This document shows, in pieces, positions 8,695 through 16,521 of a DNA stretch of 64,000 nt. The DNA comes from Bacteroidota bacterium (GTDB lineage Bacteria > Bacteroidota > Bacteroidia > NS11-12g > UBA9320). The stretch spans positions 1 to 64,000 of the forward strand of contig JABWCE010000014.1 in the NCBI GenBank assembly GCA_013359235.1, given 5' to 3'. The stretch's first letter is position 1, and each line of letters starts with the position of its first letter. Under the pieces are notes generated by a model. The model was not told the origin of the DNA, did no database searches, and saw only the letters and a list, made by a program, of their open reading frames with translations. The position numbers and the translations under genes are program-made.

Positions 8695-9137
8695 TACTGC
8701 CCAAGAAGTTTTTTTACAATTTCTGCTACAAGTCTTCCATCGGCTGTACCGCTTGTGGCTTTCATTGCCAATGGCATAACTTTTCCCAAATCTTTCATAG
8801 TATTAAAACCTGTTGTATTTACAATTTCCTGAACTTTGGCTATAATTTCAGCTTCGCTTAATTGCTTAGGCAATAGTGACGAAATAATTTCAAGTTCATC
8901 ATTTTCTTTTTTTGCAAGATCATTTCTACCTTCTTTTGTAAAAATTTCAATACTATCTTTCAATTGTTTTGCAAGTTTTTGTACTGCTTTAAGGTATTCA
9001 TCTTCTGATACTTCGTTTCCTGATGATTGTAGCAATAGAAAAGCAGCTTTAACATTTCTGAAGGTTCTAAGCTTTATTTCGTCTCTCGATTTCATTGCGA
9101 GAGTAATTTCATTATTGACCTTTTCGGTAAGTTTCAT
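8694..9137 (-). CDS. yqeY: GatB/YqeY domain protein
   Basis: A 147-residue protein matching the YqeY family over its full length: EKVNNEITLAMKSRDEIKLRTFR at the start, a helical middle, and TSGTADGRLVAEIVKKLL at the end. The family equals the tail domain of the GatB amidotransferase subunit, which contacts tRNA; the free-standing protein may have a role in tRNA-dependent amidation or charging, not proven. It is followed with a one-base overlap by the hypothetical gene 8128-8694. A TAGCTTTG -7-like element lies 5 bases before the ATG, suggesting a very short leader. Confidence 0.9.
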   Translation of the reverse strand: MKLTEKVNNEITLAMKSRDEIKLRTFRNVKAAFLLLQSSGNEVSEDEYLKAVQKLAKQLKDSIEIFTKEGRNDLAKKENDELEIISSLLPKQLSEAEIIAKVQEIVNTTGFNTMKDLGKVMPLAMKATSGTADGRLVAEIVKKLLGQ

Positions 9138-9142
9138 AAGTG

Positions 9143-9150
9143 CAAAGCTA
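9143..9150 (-). promoter_or_regulatory. Candidate -7 element (TAGCTTTG) of yqeY
   Basis: Exact match to TAnnTTTG on the minus strand, followed by CACTT and the ATG. If it is used, transcription would start almost at the start codon. No convincing -33 element at the usual spacing. Confidence 0.4.
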
Positions 9151-9164
9151 ATAATTTAATTTTT

Positions 9165-10679
9165 TCAAATTTTTGTAATTTTAAAAATCCAATACCTTTC
9201 GTAATATTCTATTCCCGGAGGAAAATAGGCCATTTTCTTTACCTTGTATTTATCAAAAATAAATTCATTTTTAGGGTTCTTTTTATTTTTATAAAACTCA
9301 AAATACTCAATTTCGTGGCTTGCAATAAAAATTACAGGACAGCCGTTTTTAATACCTTCTGCAATTGCTTCAGAAATATCGTTACTGTAAATAGAATTTA
9401 ACCTTTTTTTATCCCATTTTGTAAAACTGCATAAAGCTTTATGTTGCATATAATATATTTTACGGTTTAGCTCGGCTGCTATCGGGCTCATAGCAAAATC
9501 AACACTGGCTATCATATAGTTTTTTGAATATCCGTGCTTTTTAAGCCATTGGGCGGCATCGTAGCCTGTAGAAAATTTTTGAACTCTATCAGCATTATAC
9601 ATCATTACTCCGCCTATACCCTGCATTGCAATTACAAAACCAAAAACAATAGTATTTATTTTGTTTTTTACTTGGTAAAACACCTGTAAAAACCAAAAAC
9701 ACACAATCCAAAGTAAAAAAATATGACCATAATATCGGGCAAATCTAAATCCTGTATGGTATTGAAAAAACAAAATCATGCCTACTCCCATAACCCACAA
9801 AAGCAAAATTTTGATACGTGTTGCAAATGGAATACTCACAATGATAAAAACTATAAGGGGCAAGTACCATTTTACAATACCTAATGAATTCATTAGGAAA
9901 TTTGTGTTCCAGAAAAATTTGTTTTGAAACTTGCAAATAGGTACAAAAGCACTGAAAAACTGTGTAATTGCTACATCAAACCTATATTTATCAAAGGGTA
10001 AAATTACTCTGTGAACCGGAAATGAATTATCGGCTCCGGGTTTTATTTGCAGATACGCCAATAGTACACCCAAACTTACAATTATCAACCATAAGTATTG
10101 TTTTATATTGTCTTTTTTAAAAACATAAAGTCTTTGGAAAAATATTATCCATGCACAGATTACTGCAGTTAACATCATTGCATAAATTGATGTATTGGCT
10201 AACAGAAAAAGCACAATTGTAGTTTTTAATGTGAGTTTTTTTTGCTTTGAATAGAAATGTGAAAAAACGAAGAAAAACAATACACCAAATGCATAACAAC
10301 GGCTAATTACAGCATATTCAAACAACAAAAAATAACTTGAAAGTAATAATGCTGATTGCCATAGTTTAAATGGACTTTTGTAAAGCAATACATAAGCAAA
10401 AGCTAAAGCGATAAAACCATGAAAAACCTGCATCCAAAGTGGATTGTGCGAAAATCTTGTAATTATCCAAAGACACGTTTGCCAAAGCATTGCATGACCT
10501 TGCGACATTATATTTTGAAGCCCAAAAATAGCTCCCGAATCTCTTGCCTGAAGGTATTCTTCATATTCATCACGCCACATTTCATGATTACTTAATCCTA
10601 AAATAAGTAAAATGATGTATAGCGATAGTATTACAAATTTTTTGTCAGACAGACTCCAAGAATTTAATTTTAAATGCAC
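9165..10679 (-). CDS. Polytopic membrane protein, GT-C/GT39-like glycosyltransferase
   Basis: A 504-residue protein with about ten to eleven membrane segments over residues 15-370 and a soluble C-terminal part. Near the N-terminus, in the first large loop, is HEMWRDEYEEYLQARDSG, an acidic D/E motif in the position used by GT-C lipid-linked-sugar glycosyltransferases (GT39/ArnT-like). The start is GTG at 10679. It lies between the outer membrane receptor upstream and yqeY downstream on the same strand. The fold class is well supported; the donor (probably a polyprenyl-phosphate sugar) and the acceptor are inference. Confidence 0.65.
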   Translation of the reverse strand: MHLKLNSWSLSDKKFVILSLYIILLILGLSNHEMWRDEYEEYLQARDSGAIFGLQNIMSQGHAMLWQTCLWIITRFSHNPLWMQVFHGFIALAFAYVLLYKSPFKLWQSALLLSSYFLLFEYAVISRCYAFGVLFFFVFSHFYSKQKKLTLKTTIVLFLLANTSIYAMMLTAVICAWIIFFQRLYVFKKDNIKQYLWLIIVSLGVLLAYLQIKPGADNSFPVHRVILPFDKYRFDVAITQFFSAFVPICKFQNKFFWNTNFLMNSLGIVKWYLPLIVFIIVSIPFATRIKILLLWVMGVGMILFFQYHTGFRFARYYGHIFLLWIVCFWFLQVFYQVKNKINTIVFGFVIAMQGIGGVMMYNADRVQKFSTGYDAAQWLKKHGYSKNYMIASVDFAMSPIAAELNRKIYYMQHKALCSFTKWDKKRLNSIYSNDISEAIAEGIKNGCPVIFIASHEIEYFEFYKNKKNPKNEFIFDKYKVKKMAYFPPGIEYYERYWIFKITKI

Positions 10680-10732
10680 TATTTTAAAACCTTGGTAAAA
10701 TTAAATTTTCGGCTATAAAGTTCAAATTTTTT

Positions 10733-13159
10733 TTAGAAACCCATATCTTCGTTTCGCTGTTCTTGTTGTTCTTTTTTCTTTTGTTTGTTTGAAGAGGTGG
10801 TTTTGCCAAAGCGGTAATTAAAGCCAATGTACAAAATACGCGATTCCATCTTTCTTTGAAATACAGATTCCATATTGTTTGCATACAATTCCATTCCGAA
10901 TTTACGGGTATTAAAAATATCAGATAAAGTAATTGTAAATACGCCTTTACCTTTCATTATTGGTAAGTTTCCGCCAAAATCAAGCCATTGCATAGGTAAT
11001 GATTCTCCCTGTGGGGTTAAAAAAGGGGTACGGTAGTTATATGTAAACTGTAGTTCTATTACTTTTTTAATTTTAAATGTTGCAGTTTGCTTTAAATTGG
11101 CATTCCAGTTGTTATTATCAAAACTAAAACCTCCCAAATTACCCTTCATACGGTTGTAATAAGCTGTTAAACTCGTAAGTGTGTTCAACCATTTGTTGAA
11201 AGTATATGTAGTTATCCAATCAAATCCCATATTGTATGAAGAACCTATGTTTTCAAATGTTACATAATTAACATAGTTTTCTAAAGTCATATATCGCCAC
11301 ATTAAATTATTGGTTTGTTTATAATAAATACCGGGATTTGTCATTAATTTTTTATTTGTAAAAACGTAATCAAATTCAATGTTATTAATAAACTGTGGTT
11401 TTAAATCAGGATTACCTTTTCTTACATTTCGGGGGTCGCTCAAATCTTGAAATGGATTTAACTGATAAACCGAAGGTCGTTCAATTCTTCGGGTATAATT
11501 TACTTTAAATTCGTGCTCTGTTTTTATCTTCTTGTACAAGTAAAAACTCGGAAAAAAATCAATACGGTTGTAACCTACTTTTTGATTATTGAATTTTAGT
11601 TCGCCATCGGTAATTGTTTGCTCAACACGGGTACCTGCTTGATATCCAATGTTTTTGTAAACACCTGAAAAGTTTACATAAGCAGCATTAATTAATTCAG
11701 AGTAAACAAAGTGATTTGAGAGACTGCTGTCAATAAACCATTCGTTTTTTAAAATATCCGATTGTTTTATCAGCATATTATTATCATAGTTTCTGTAAGT
11801 TGTTTTTAAACCGGTTTCAAGTTTTCTGCTATTTGAAAACAGATAAGTATAATCTGTTTGAGCTATAAAATTACTGTTTTTTGTAAAATTTATATTTTGC
11901 CTGTTCAAAGAAATACTGTCTATAGGCAAATAATTATACAAAGTATAATAATTTGAACCTTTATTTATGTTAGAATCATTGTTTGAAGTGTAATTTAATG
12001 CTGCGGAAAGCTCGTTTTTATTGTTTTTAAAGGTTTTTTTGTATTGAGAATTAAAATTAAAGAAGAAATTTTCACCGTAAATATTGTTTTGTCTCGAAAA
12101 CAAGGCAAAGGTAGTTTTATATGTATCAAACTCGGTATATTTAATGTATTCGGGACTTTTCTTTGTTCCAAAATTTGATGATACACCAAACGAAATAGAA
12201 TTTAATTTATTAAAATTATAATCTAAGCCAGCACTTGCCGTTTGCGAAAAATCTCTGTTATATCCATTGTTATCAGTATCAAAATAATATGTTGAATCTG
12301 ATAAAAACACTTTACGGTAAAAGAAACCATTCCAAATTCTGTTGTTATATCTCAATCCATAACTAAAATTCAAACCAATATTATTTTTATTGTAACTAAT
12401 GGCAGCACTCAGGTTGTATTTGTCTTTAGTGCCTATCTGGGCATTTATATTTCCGTTTATACCTGTGTTTTTATTGTGTTTCAATATAATGTTAATTATT
12501 CCATTGGCTCCTTCAGAGTCGTATTTTGAAGATGGATTTGTAATTACTTCAATTTTTTCAATCGAATTAGCGGGTATTTGTTTAAGAATAGATTGAATGC
12601 TTTCGCCTTTCATACCCGTTGGTTTACCATTTATCAAAATTAAAATACTTGAAGAACCTCTAAGTTGTATATTTCCATTTTCATCAGTTGAAATTAATGG
12701 AATTTGTTCAATAGCTTCTACCGCACTACCACTCTGGCTAATAATGCTTTTATCAATAGTAAAAGTCTTTTTATCAATGTTGTTTTCAATAAGTTTACGT
12801 TCTGCTCCAATTTCAATCTCTTTAAGGTCTTTGCCCGTGCTATTTAATACAATAGATGAAAATGTAACTGTAGGCTTGTAGGCATTTGGCTCTGCAACAA
12901 GCCATTTATCTATAGAACCAACGTTTTTAATTCGTACATAATATTTTTCAAAAGATAATTTTTCAATTATAAATTGTCCTGTTTCATTGGTTACAGCACC
13001 CATCACATTACTGCTGTCAGAAGCTTTTATTACATAAATTGAAGCGTATGCAATTGGATAATTCTTTTCATCTGTAACTTTGCCTCTGATAACTCCGGTT
13101 TGGGCTAAAGTGTTTAAAGAAAACAGCAGAACAATAATATTAATCAGTAAAAAACGCAT
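10733..13159 (-). CDS. Outer membrane beta-barrel receptor with CarboxypepD_reg and plug-like domains
   Basis: An 808-residue protein: signal peptide (MRFLLINIIVLLFSLNTLAQ), a carboxypeptidase-regulatory-like beta-sandwich (about residues 22-105, GVIRGKVTDEKNYPIAYASI), a TonB-plug-like region (about 120-225, SAVEAIEQIPLISTDENGNI and IEVITNPSSKYDSEGANGII), and a long beta-barrel with many aromatic strands to the end. This is the Bacteroidota outer membrane beta-barrel family related to TonB-dependent receptors. No classical TonB box is evident, and no SusD-like partner is adjacent, so the substrate is unknown. The C-terminus is charged (NEDMGF) rather than ending in an aromatic strand. Confidence 0.85.
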   Translation of the reverse strand: MRFLLINIIVLLFSLNTLAQTGVIRGKVTDEKNYPIAYASIYVIKASDSSNVMGAVTNETGQFIIEKLSFEKYYVRIKNVGSIDKWLVAEPNAYKPTVTFSSIVLNSTGKDLKEIEIGAERKLIENNIDKKTFTIDKSIISQSGSAVEAIEQIPLISTDENGNIQLRGSSSILILINGKPTGMKGESIQSILKQIPANSIEKIEVITNPSSKYDSEGANGIINIILKHNKNTGINGNINAQIGTKDKYNLSAAISYNKNNIGLNFSYGLRYNNRIWNGFFYRKVFLSDSTYYFDTDNNGYNRDFSQTASAGLDYNFNKLNSISFGVSSNFGTKKSPEYIKYTEFDTYKTTFALFSRQNNIYGENFFFNFNSQYKKTFKNNKNELSAALNYTSNNDSNINKGSNYYTLYNYLPIDSISLNRQNINFTKNSNFIAQTDYTYLFSNSRKLETGLKTTYRNYDNNMLIKQSDILKNEWFIDSSLSNHFVYSELINAAYVNFSGVYKNIGYQAGTRVEQTITDGELKFNNQKVGYNRIDFFPSFYLYKKIKTEHEFKVNYTRRIERPSVYQLNPFQDLSDPRNVRKGNPDLKPQFINNIEFDYVFTNKKLMTNPGIYYKQTNNLMWRYMTLENYVNYVTFENIGSSYNMGFDWITTYTFNKWLNTLTSLTAYYNRMKGNLGGFSFDNNNWNANLKQTATFKIKKVIELQFTYNYRTPFLTPQGESLPMQWLDFGGNLPIMKGKGVFTITLSDIFNTRKFGMELYANNMESVFQRKMESRILYIGFNYRFGKTTSSNKQKKKEQQEQRNEDMGF

Positions 13160-13422
13160 TTGATTTATTGAATTTGCTAATTTAACTCAATAAACTACAT
13201 ATTAGTTTTAATTTTACTACGAAATGTTAAATAATGACGTTTGAATAATGATATGTTGCCACACTATTGTCATTATATGAAGTCCCCAACCTAATTAATT
13301 CTAAAACTTAATTTTAAAAAAAACTTCTGAATTGTTTGATATAGGAATGTTTCTAAGTTTACTTATATTTTGGCGATATTTTATTATACCAATATTCAAC
13401 CTCTCTCGTCAGGGTCAGTCGG

Positions 13423-14328
13423 TCATAATATCTCAGCAAATATTTTGTTAAGGTCATTGTCCAAGTTACCATTGTATTCCTTGTGAGGAATTTGCAAATT
13501 CTCCAACGCCAACTTAAATCTTTTCCAACCGTCTTGGCTCCGCATTTCAATCCAATTTATCTGTAAACTTTCAAGTTGATTTTTGTTTTGAATTGAAAGT
13601 TTGTCAGCAACAAAAACATTTGTCGCCCTTGCTATAACTGCGTCAGCACTTTCAGGATTACCGCTTCCCATCAGTTTTACTTCGCACAAAAATTCTTTAC
13701 CGCCTTTGAGTAAGTAGAAGTCAATCTCTCTGTCAAAACCTTTTGCTTTGTCTTTGATAAATTTTGCTTTGTAATTATCGGGACTTACAGAATAAAGTTT
13801 GCAAAGTGTTTTCATCAGAGGATTTTCAACTCTCTTTCCTGCTGTGCTCCAAAGTCCGCCACGAAGCTCTGCCCGCTTAACAGCAAGCGTATTGATTACG
13901 ATTAAACTTTCGCTAACATTCAAATCAACCGAAACGCCTTTGAATTTTATCGTCAGCGTTAAATCAAGTTCGTGTTCGCTTTCAACCAAGTCCTTGATGC
14001 TCTGATAAAGAATGTCGTAATGTTCATTTGCTGCATCAATCACAATCTCTTTGGTTGAAGAGTTGAACATATTGTGAATGGTCTTTTTGTTCAATCCAGA
14101 ATTAATGGCTATTTCATTCGCAGGTAATTTCGGATTTAGAAATGCCTCTTTATACCAGTCAACTGTTATATTTTTGTTTTGAAGTTTTGCATCAATAATC
14201 TTTTTGAAAAACTCTATTGCGAATTGCAAAAATTCTGCATTGATAAGAGTAACTACTTCTATTCTGTAGTCAGCACCTTTTAAAAGTTTCTTGATAATGT
14301 TTTTGGCTACTTGTTCTGTTAGTGTCAT
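13423..14328 (-). CDS. Type II restriction endonuclease, CfrBI-like
   Basis: A 301-residue protein. The C-terminal half carries a PD-(D/E)XK-type core: FDREIDFYLLKGGKEFLCEVK, where the Asp and the ExK are the expected metal-binding and catalytic residues. Together with the arrangement beside an SPPY-type methyltransferase it looks like the CfrBI restriction enzyme family, which is known to cut CCWWGG; recognition here is inferred, not shown. The N-terminal half is helical (LNKKTIHNMFNSS may be a helix-turn-helix-like segment). Its start overlaps the methyltransferase stop by four bases (ATGA), so the methyltransferase is translated first, as expected for self-protection. Base composition appears higher in G+C than the neighbours, a sign of transfer. 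Confidence 0.75.
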   Translation of the reverse strand: MTLTEQVAKNIIKKLLKGADYRIEVVTLINAEFLQFAIEFFKKIIDAKLQNKNITVDWYKEAFLNPKLPANEIAINSGLNKKTIHNMFNSSTKEIVIDAANEHYDILYQSIKDLVESEHELDLTLTIKFKGVSVDLNVSESLIVINTLAVKRAELRGGLWSTAGKRVENPLMKTLCKLYSVSPDNYKAKFIKDKAKGFDREIDFYLLKGGKEFLCEVKLMGSGNPESADAVIARATNVFVADKLSIQNKNQLESLQINWIEMRSQDGWKRFKLALENLQIPHKEYNGNLDNDLNKIFAEIL

Positions 14329-15698
14329 TTGATTGTTTGATGAAAATCTTTGAGTGATAAAAATTTGGTTGGATACTCATCAAACATTCCATTTGATTTT
14401 TTGGATTGCATATAGCCAAAATAACTTTCGTCTTTTTCAGTGAGGAAAAAGTATCTGTCTAAACTCTTTGCTGTTTTACCGACTGTTCCGCTTCCTCCGA
14501 ATGGGTCAAACACTAAATCGTGTTTGAAACTGTAATACTGAATTACTCTCTTGCACAACTCAACAGGGAAAACCGCTGAATGAACTTTGTCAAAACAAGG
14601 GTCAATCTTCCAAACATTTGTTGTTTCAAATCCATCTGCAACTTTACTTTCTTTTACAGTCGTCCAATCGTATTGGCGAATGTTCCAGTCCAAAAGTTTT
14701 TCAGTTGATTTTCTGTAAACCATTAAATATTCTGTCACACTGTTTGGTTTGTAGCCAAGCGGTTTTCGGTGCTGCTGAAAACCGCCAATGCGGTTTTTTA
14801 CACTCGCTTCTGGTTTCATCCAAACAATATCATCAATAAACTCCCAACCCATTTCCATCAAGTATGGATGAATGTCAAACGGAATTGGATAACGCTTGCT
14901 ACTGTGAGAACGGCTAACTCTTGGAATTATAATCGGTGAAGTGTTCACGATTAAAAATCTTCCTTCTTTTGTAATGCGATGAACTTGCTGAAAAACATCT
15001 CTCAAAAATTCAAGGTAATGTTTATAGCTTGGATAAATTGAATAGTCCCGTGCGTTGTAATATGGAGGCGATGTAAATGTGAGATGCACACTTTCATCTT
15101 GTAAAAGTTTCATTGTTTCAATGGTGTCGCCATTGACAATTACATTTTTCAAATAATCAAAACTTTCAGTGTGTGGTTGATGGGAAGGAGTTTTTTGCGT
15201 AGCAAAAAACTCCTTGTAAATTACCGTTCTCACCATTTCGTTTTGATGATTAATTAGTGGCTGCAAATTTTCTTCAACATCTTTGTCGCCTCTGAAAACT
15301 AAAAGCCCTCTGATTGCTTGGCACACAACTTTTGGGTCATTGTCATTGAGAACTTCAAAAAGATATTTTTTTGCTTTCGGGTTTCTCATTCGTCCGATTG
15401 ATGAAACCGCCTCTCGTCTTACAGTCGTGTCCTCCTCGTTTTGAATTACTTTTTTCAAAAGTTTCAAGTAGTCCTCATTTGAAAGTTTGCCAATCGTCTT
15501 TACAGTCCAAAGGCGAACATTGGAACTCTTATGTTGAAGTAAGTCAGGTAAAAAACTGCCGTCAAAGTCGTTGGGAAGATGTCCCAAGTTTTCAAGAATG
15601 AAGCTTATAGAACTACTGTCGCGGTATAACTTTACAAGGTGTCCAATACCACCGTTTCCTTTTGATTTTACCTCTTTTATGTGTTCTTTGGTCAGCAT
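14325..15698 (-). CDS. DNA methyltransferase (N4-cytosine/N6-adenine, SPPY type) with N-terminal HEAT repeats
   Basis: A 457-residue protein in two parts. Residues about 1-165 are HEAT-like helical repeats (VRREAVSSIGRM, VVCQAIRGLLVF). From about 175 is a beta-class DNA methyltransferase: TSPPYYNARDYS (catalytic motif IV, near 209) precedes FDPFGGSGTVGKTA (motif I, AdoMet binding, near 402). SPPY favours N4-cytosine but does not exclude N6-adenine. It protects DNA against the CfrBI-like nuclease encoded next (4-base overlap). HEAT repeats on a methyltransferase are uncommon and may act in protein or DNA contact. The linker between the two parts encodes a perfect 14-bp hairpin (see repeat at 15185). 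The gene looks foreign in composition. A TACCTTTG -7-like element lies 22 bases upstream. Confidence 0.88.
   Translation of the reverse strand: MLTKEHIKEVKSKGNGGIGHLVKLYRDSSSISFILENLGHLPNDFDGSFLPDLLQHKSSNVRLWTVKTIGKLSNEDYLKLLKKVIQNEEDTTVRREAVSSIGRMRNPKAKKYLFEVLNDNDPKVVCQAIRGLLVFRGDKDVEENLQPLINHQNEMVRTVIYKEFFATQKTPSHQPHTESFDYLKNVIVNGDTIETMKLLQDESVHLTFTSPPYYNARDYSIYPSYKHYLEFLRDVFQQVHRITKEGRFLIVNTSPIIIPRVSRSHSSKRYPIPFDIHPYLMEMGWEFIDDIVWMKPEASVKNRIGGFQQHRKPLGYKPNSVTEYLMVYRKSTEKLLDWNIRQYDWTTVKESKVADGFETTNVWKIDPCFDKVHSAVFPVELCKRVIQYYSFKHDLVFDPFGGSGTVGKTAKSLDRYFFLTEKDESYFGYMQSKKSNGMFDEYPTKFLSLKDFHQTIK
15185..15215. repeat. Perfect 14-bp inverted repeat inside the methyltransferase gene
   Basis: AAGGAGTTTTTTGC and GCAAAAAACTCCTT flank a 3-base loop. 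The hairpin is fully in frame and encodes KEFFATQKTP, exactly in the linker between the HEAT repeats and the methyltransferase domain. The match is perfect. It may be a chance palindrome, a palindromic insertion tolerated in a linker, or a regulatory hairpin. Confidence 0.9.
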
Positions 15699-15720
15699 TA
15701 TTGTCGCCTGTTAATTTGCT

Positions 15721-15728
15721 CAAAGGTA
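15721..15728 (-). promoter_or_regulatory. Candidate -7 element (TACCTTTG) of the restriction-modification operon
   Basis: Exact TAnnTTTG match on the minus strand, 22 bases before the methyltransferase ATG. No clear -33 partner at 19-21 bases. Confidence 0.35.
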
Positions 15729-15803
15729 AATTTTTTAGTCGTCAATTCAGTTGTGAAATTAAGGTTAGTTTTACACAAATTTTCCGATTTAATAAAAAAT
15801 TAT

Positions 15804-16223
15804 TTAATGCCCTTCTCCGTCTTTATGTCTGCAAATTTCAACTATCTGATGAAAAATATCATGTAGTTTTGATAATGAAGTTTTGATTTTTTCATCACTT
15901 GCTTTGTTTTTTATCATTTTATCTAAGGCTACGGAATTTTTATACAATTTTTTTAAAGTTTTTTTTACTTTTGGGTTATCAAATTCTTTTGGAGGTGTAC
16001 TGTTCATCCATGCTTTGGCACTTTCTACAAGCTCGCCACTGCGGTTTTTTATAGGCTCCAAATTGCCTTCTTCAGATGGGTGAAAAGTTGCTGACATTAC
16101 TGAATGAAAATCGTTTTTTTCTTTCCATTCGGTTTTTTTTTCCTGTGCTTTTAATAAAGTTGAATTAACAAATAATGCAACAAATAATACAATTGCTGTG
16201 GTTTTGAATATTGATTTTTTCAT
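15804..16223 (-). CDS. Secreted helical protein of unknown function
   Basis: The ORF track starts at a TTG (16235), but the ATG at 16223 gives a clean signal peptide (MKKSIFKTTAIVLFVALFVNSTLLKAQ) and the TTG lies inside a likely promoter element, so 16223 is preferred. The mature protein (about 112 residues) is helical with the pattern of a small four-helix bundle, and ends in HDIFHQIVEICRHKDGEGH, a His/Cys-bearing tail that could bind metal but lacks a CxxCH haem site. It lies between the restriction-modification pair and the cysS operon and seems to have its own promoter. Function unknown. Confidence 0.72.
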   Translation of the reverse strand: MKKSIFKTTAIVLFVALFVNSTLLKAQEKKTEWKEKNDFHSVMSATFHPSEEGNLEPIKNRSGELVESAKAWMNSTPPKEFDNPKVKKTLKKLYKNSVALDKMIKNKASDEKIKTSLSKLHDIFHQIVEICRHKDGEGH

Positions 16224-16232
16224 ATTTTTTAG

Positions 16233-16240
16233 CAAATTTA
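16233..16240 (-). promoter_or_regulatory. Candidate -7 element (TAAATTTG) of the secreted helical protein
   Basis: Exact TAnnTTTG match on the minus strand, 9 bases before the preferred ATG at 16223. It helps decide against the TTG start at 16235, which would sit within the promoter. Confidence 0.45.
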
Positions 16241-16260
16241 ATATTATTAATTATAAGTAG

Positions 16261-16521
16261 CTAAAAATTCAATTGTTTTAAACCTTTGGCTGTAATCCTA
16301 TATTGATATCCGGTCATATTATCCGAATCAAAAAAAAATCCTGTTTTGCCTTCGTTTTCAAGCGTTATTGCAACTATTAGTTTATGATGCAACAGAAATT
16401 TTAAAATATCAGAAATAACGTTGACAGGTGCAAGTTCTTTACAATCGTTTAAAATATTTTCATAGCTTTCGGCAAAAATTAATTTTTGCAATATTGCTTT
16501 TTCGGTCTCGTCAATTTCCAT
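16261..16521 (-). CDS. Small hypothetical protein, possibly winged-helix-like
   Basis: An 86-residue protein overlapping the end of the GT39-like gene by 11 bases, last in the cysS operon. The pattern (helices about residues 5-20 and 32-46, then ITLENEGKTGFFFDS...YQYRITAKGLKQL) resembles a short winged-helix fold with a beta-hairpin wing and the common YRITAKGLKxL ending of such proteins. No function is assigned. A DNA-binding role is possible but weakly supported because the helix-turn-helix residues are not diagnostic. Confidence 0.6.
   Translation of the reverse strand: MEIDETEKAILQKLIFAESYENILNDCKELAPVNVISDILKFLLHHKLIVAITLENEGKTGFFFDSDNMTGYQYRITAKGLKQLNF

Noticed and set aside
10684-10884. 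66-codon minus-strand ORF between the GT-C protein and the outer membrane receptor
   Set aside because: Overlaps the receptor C-terminus in another frame and has no independent support.
13160-13422. Attachment site or direct repeats at the edge of the restriction-modification region
   Set aside because: No repeat was found that also occurs on the other side (15699-15803), and no integrase or tRNA gene is present.
13359-13550. 63-codon minus-strand ORF at the end of the restriction enzyme gene
   Set aside because: Out-of-frame shadow of the CfrBI-like nuclease, whose frame has the catalytic motif.
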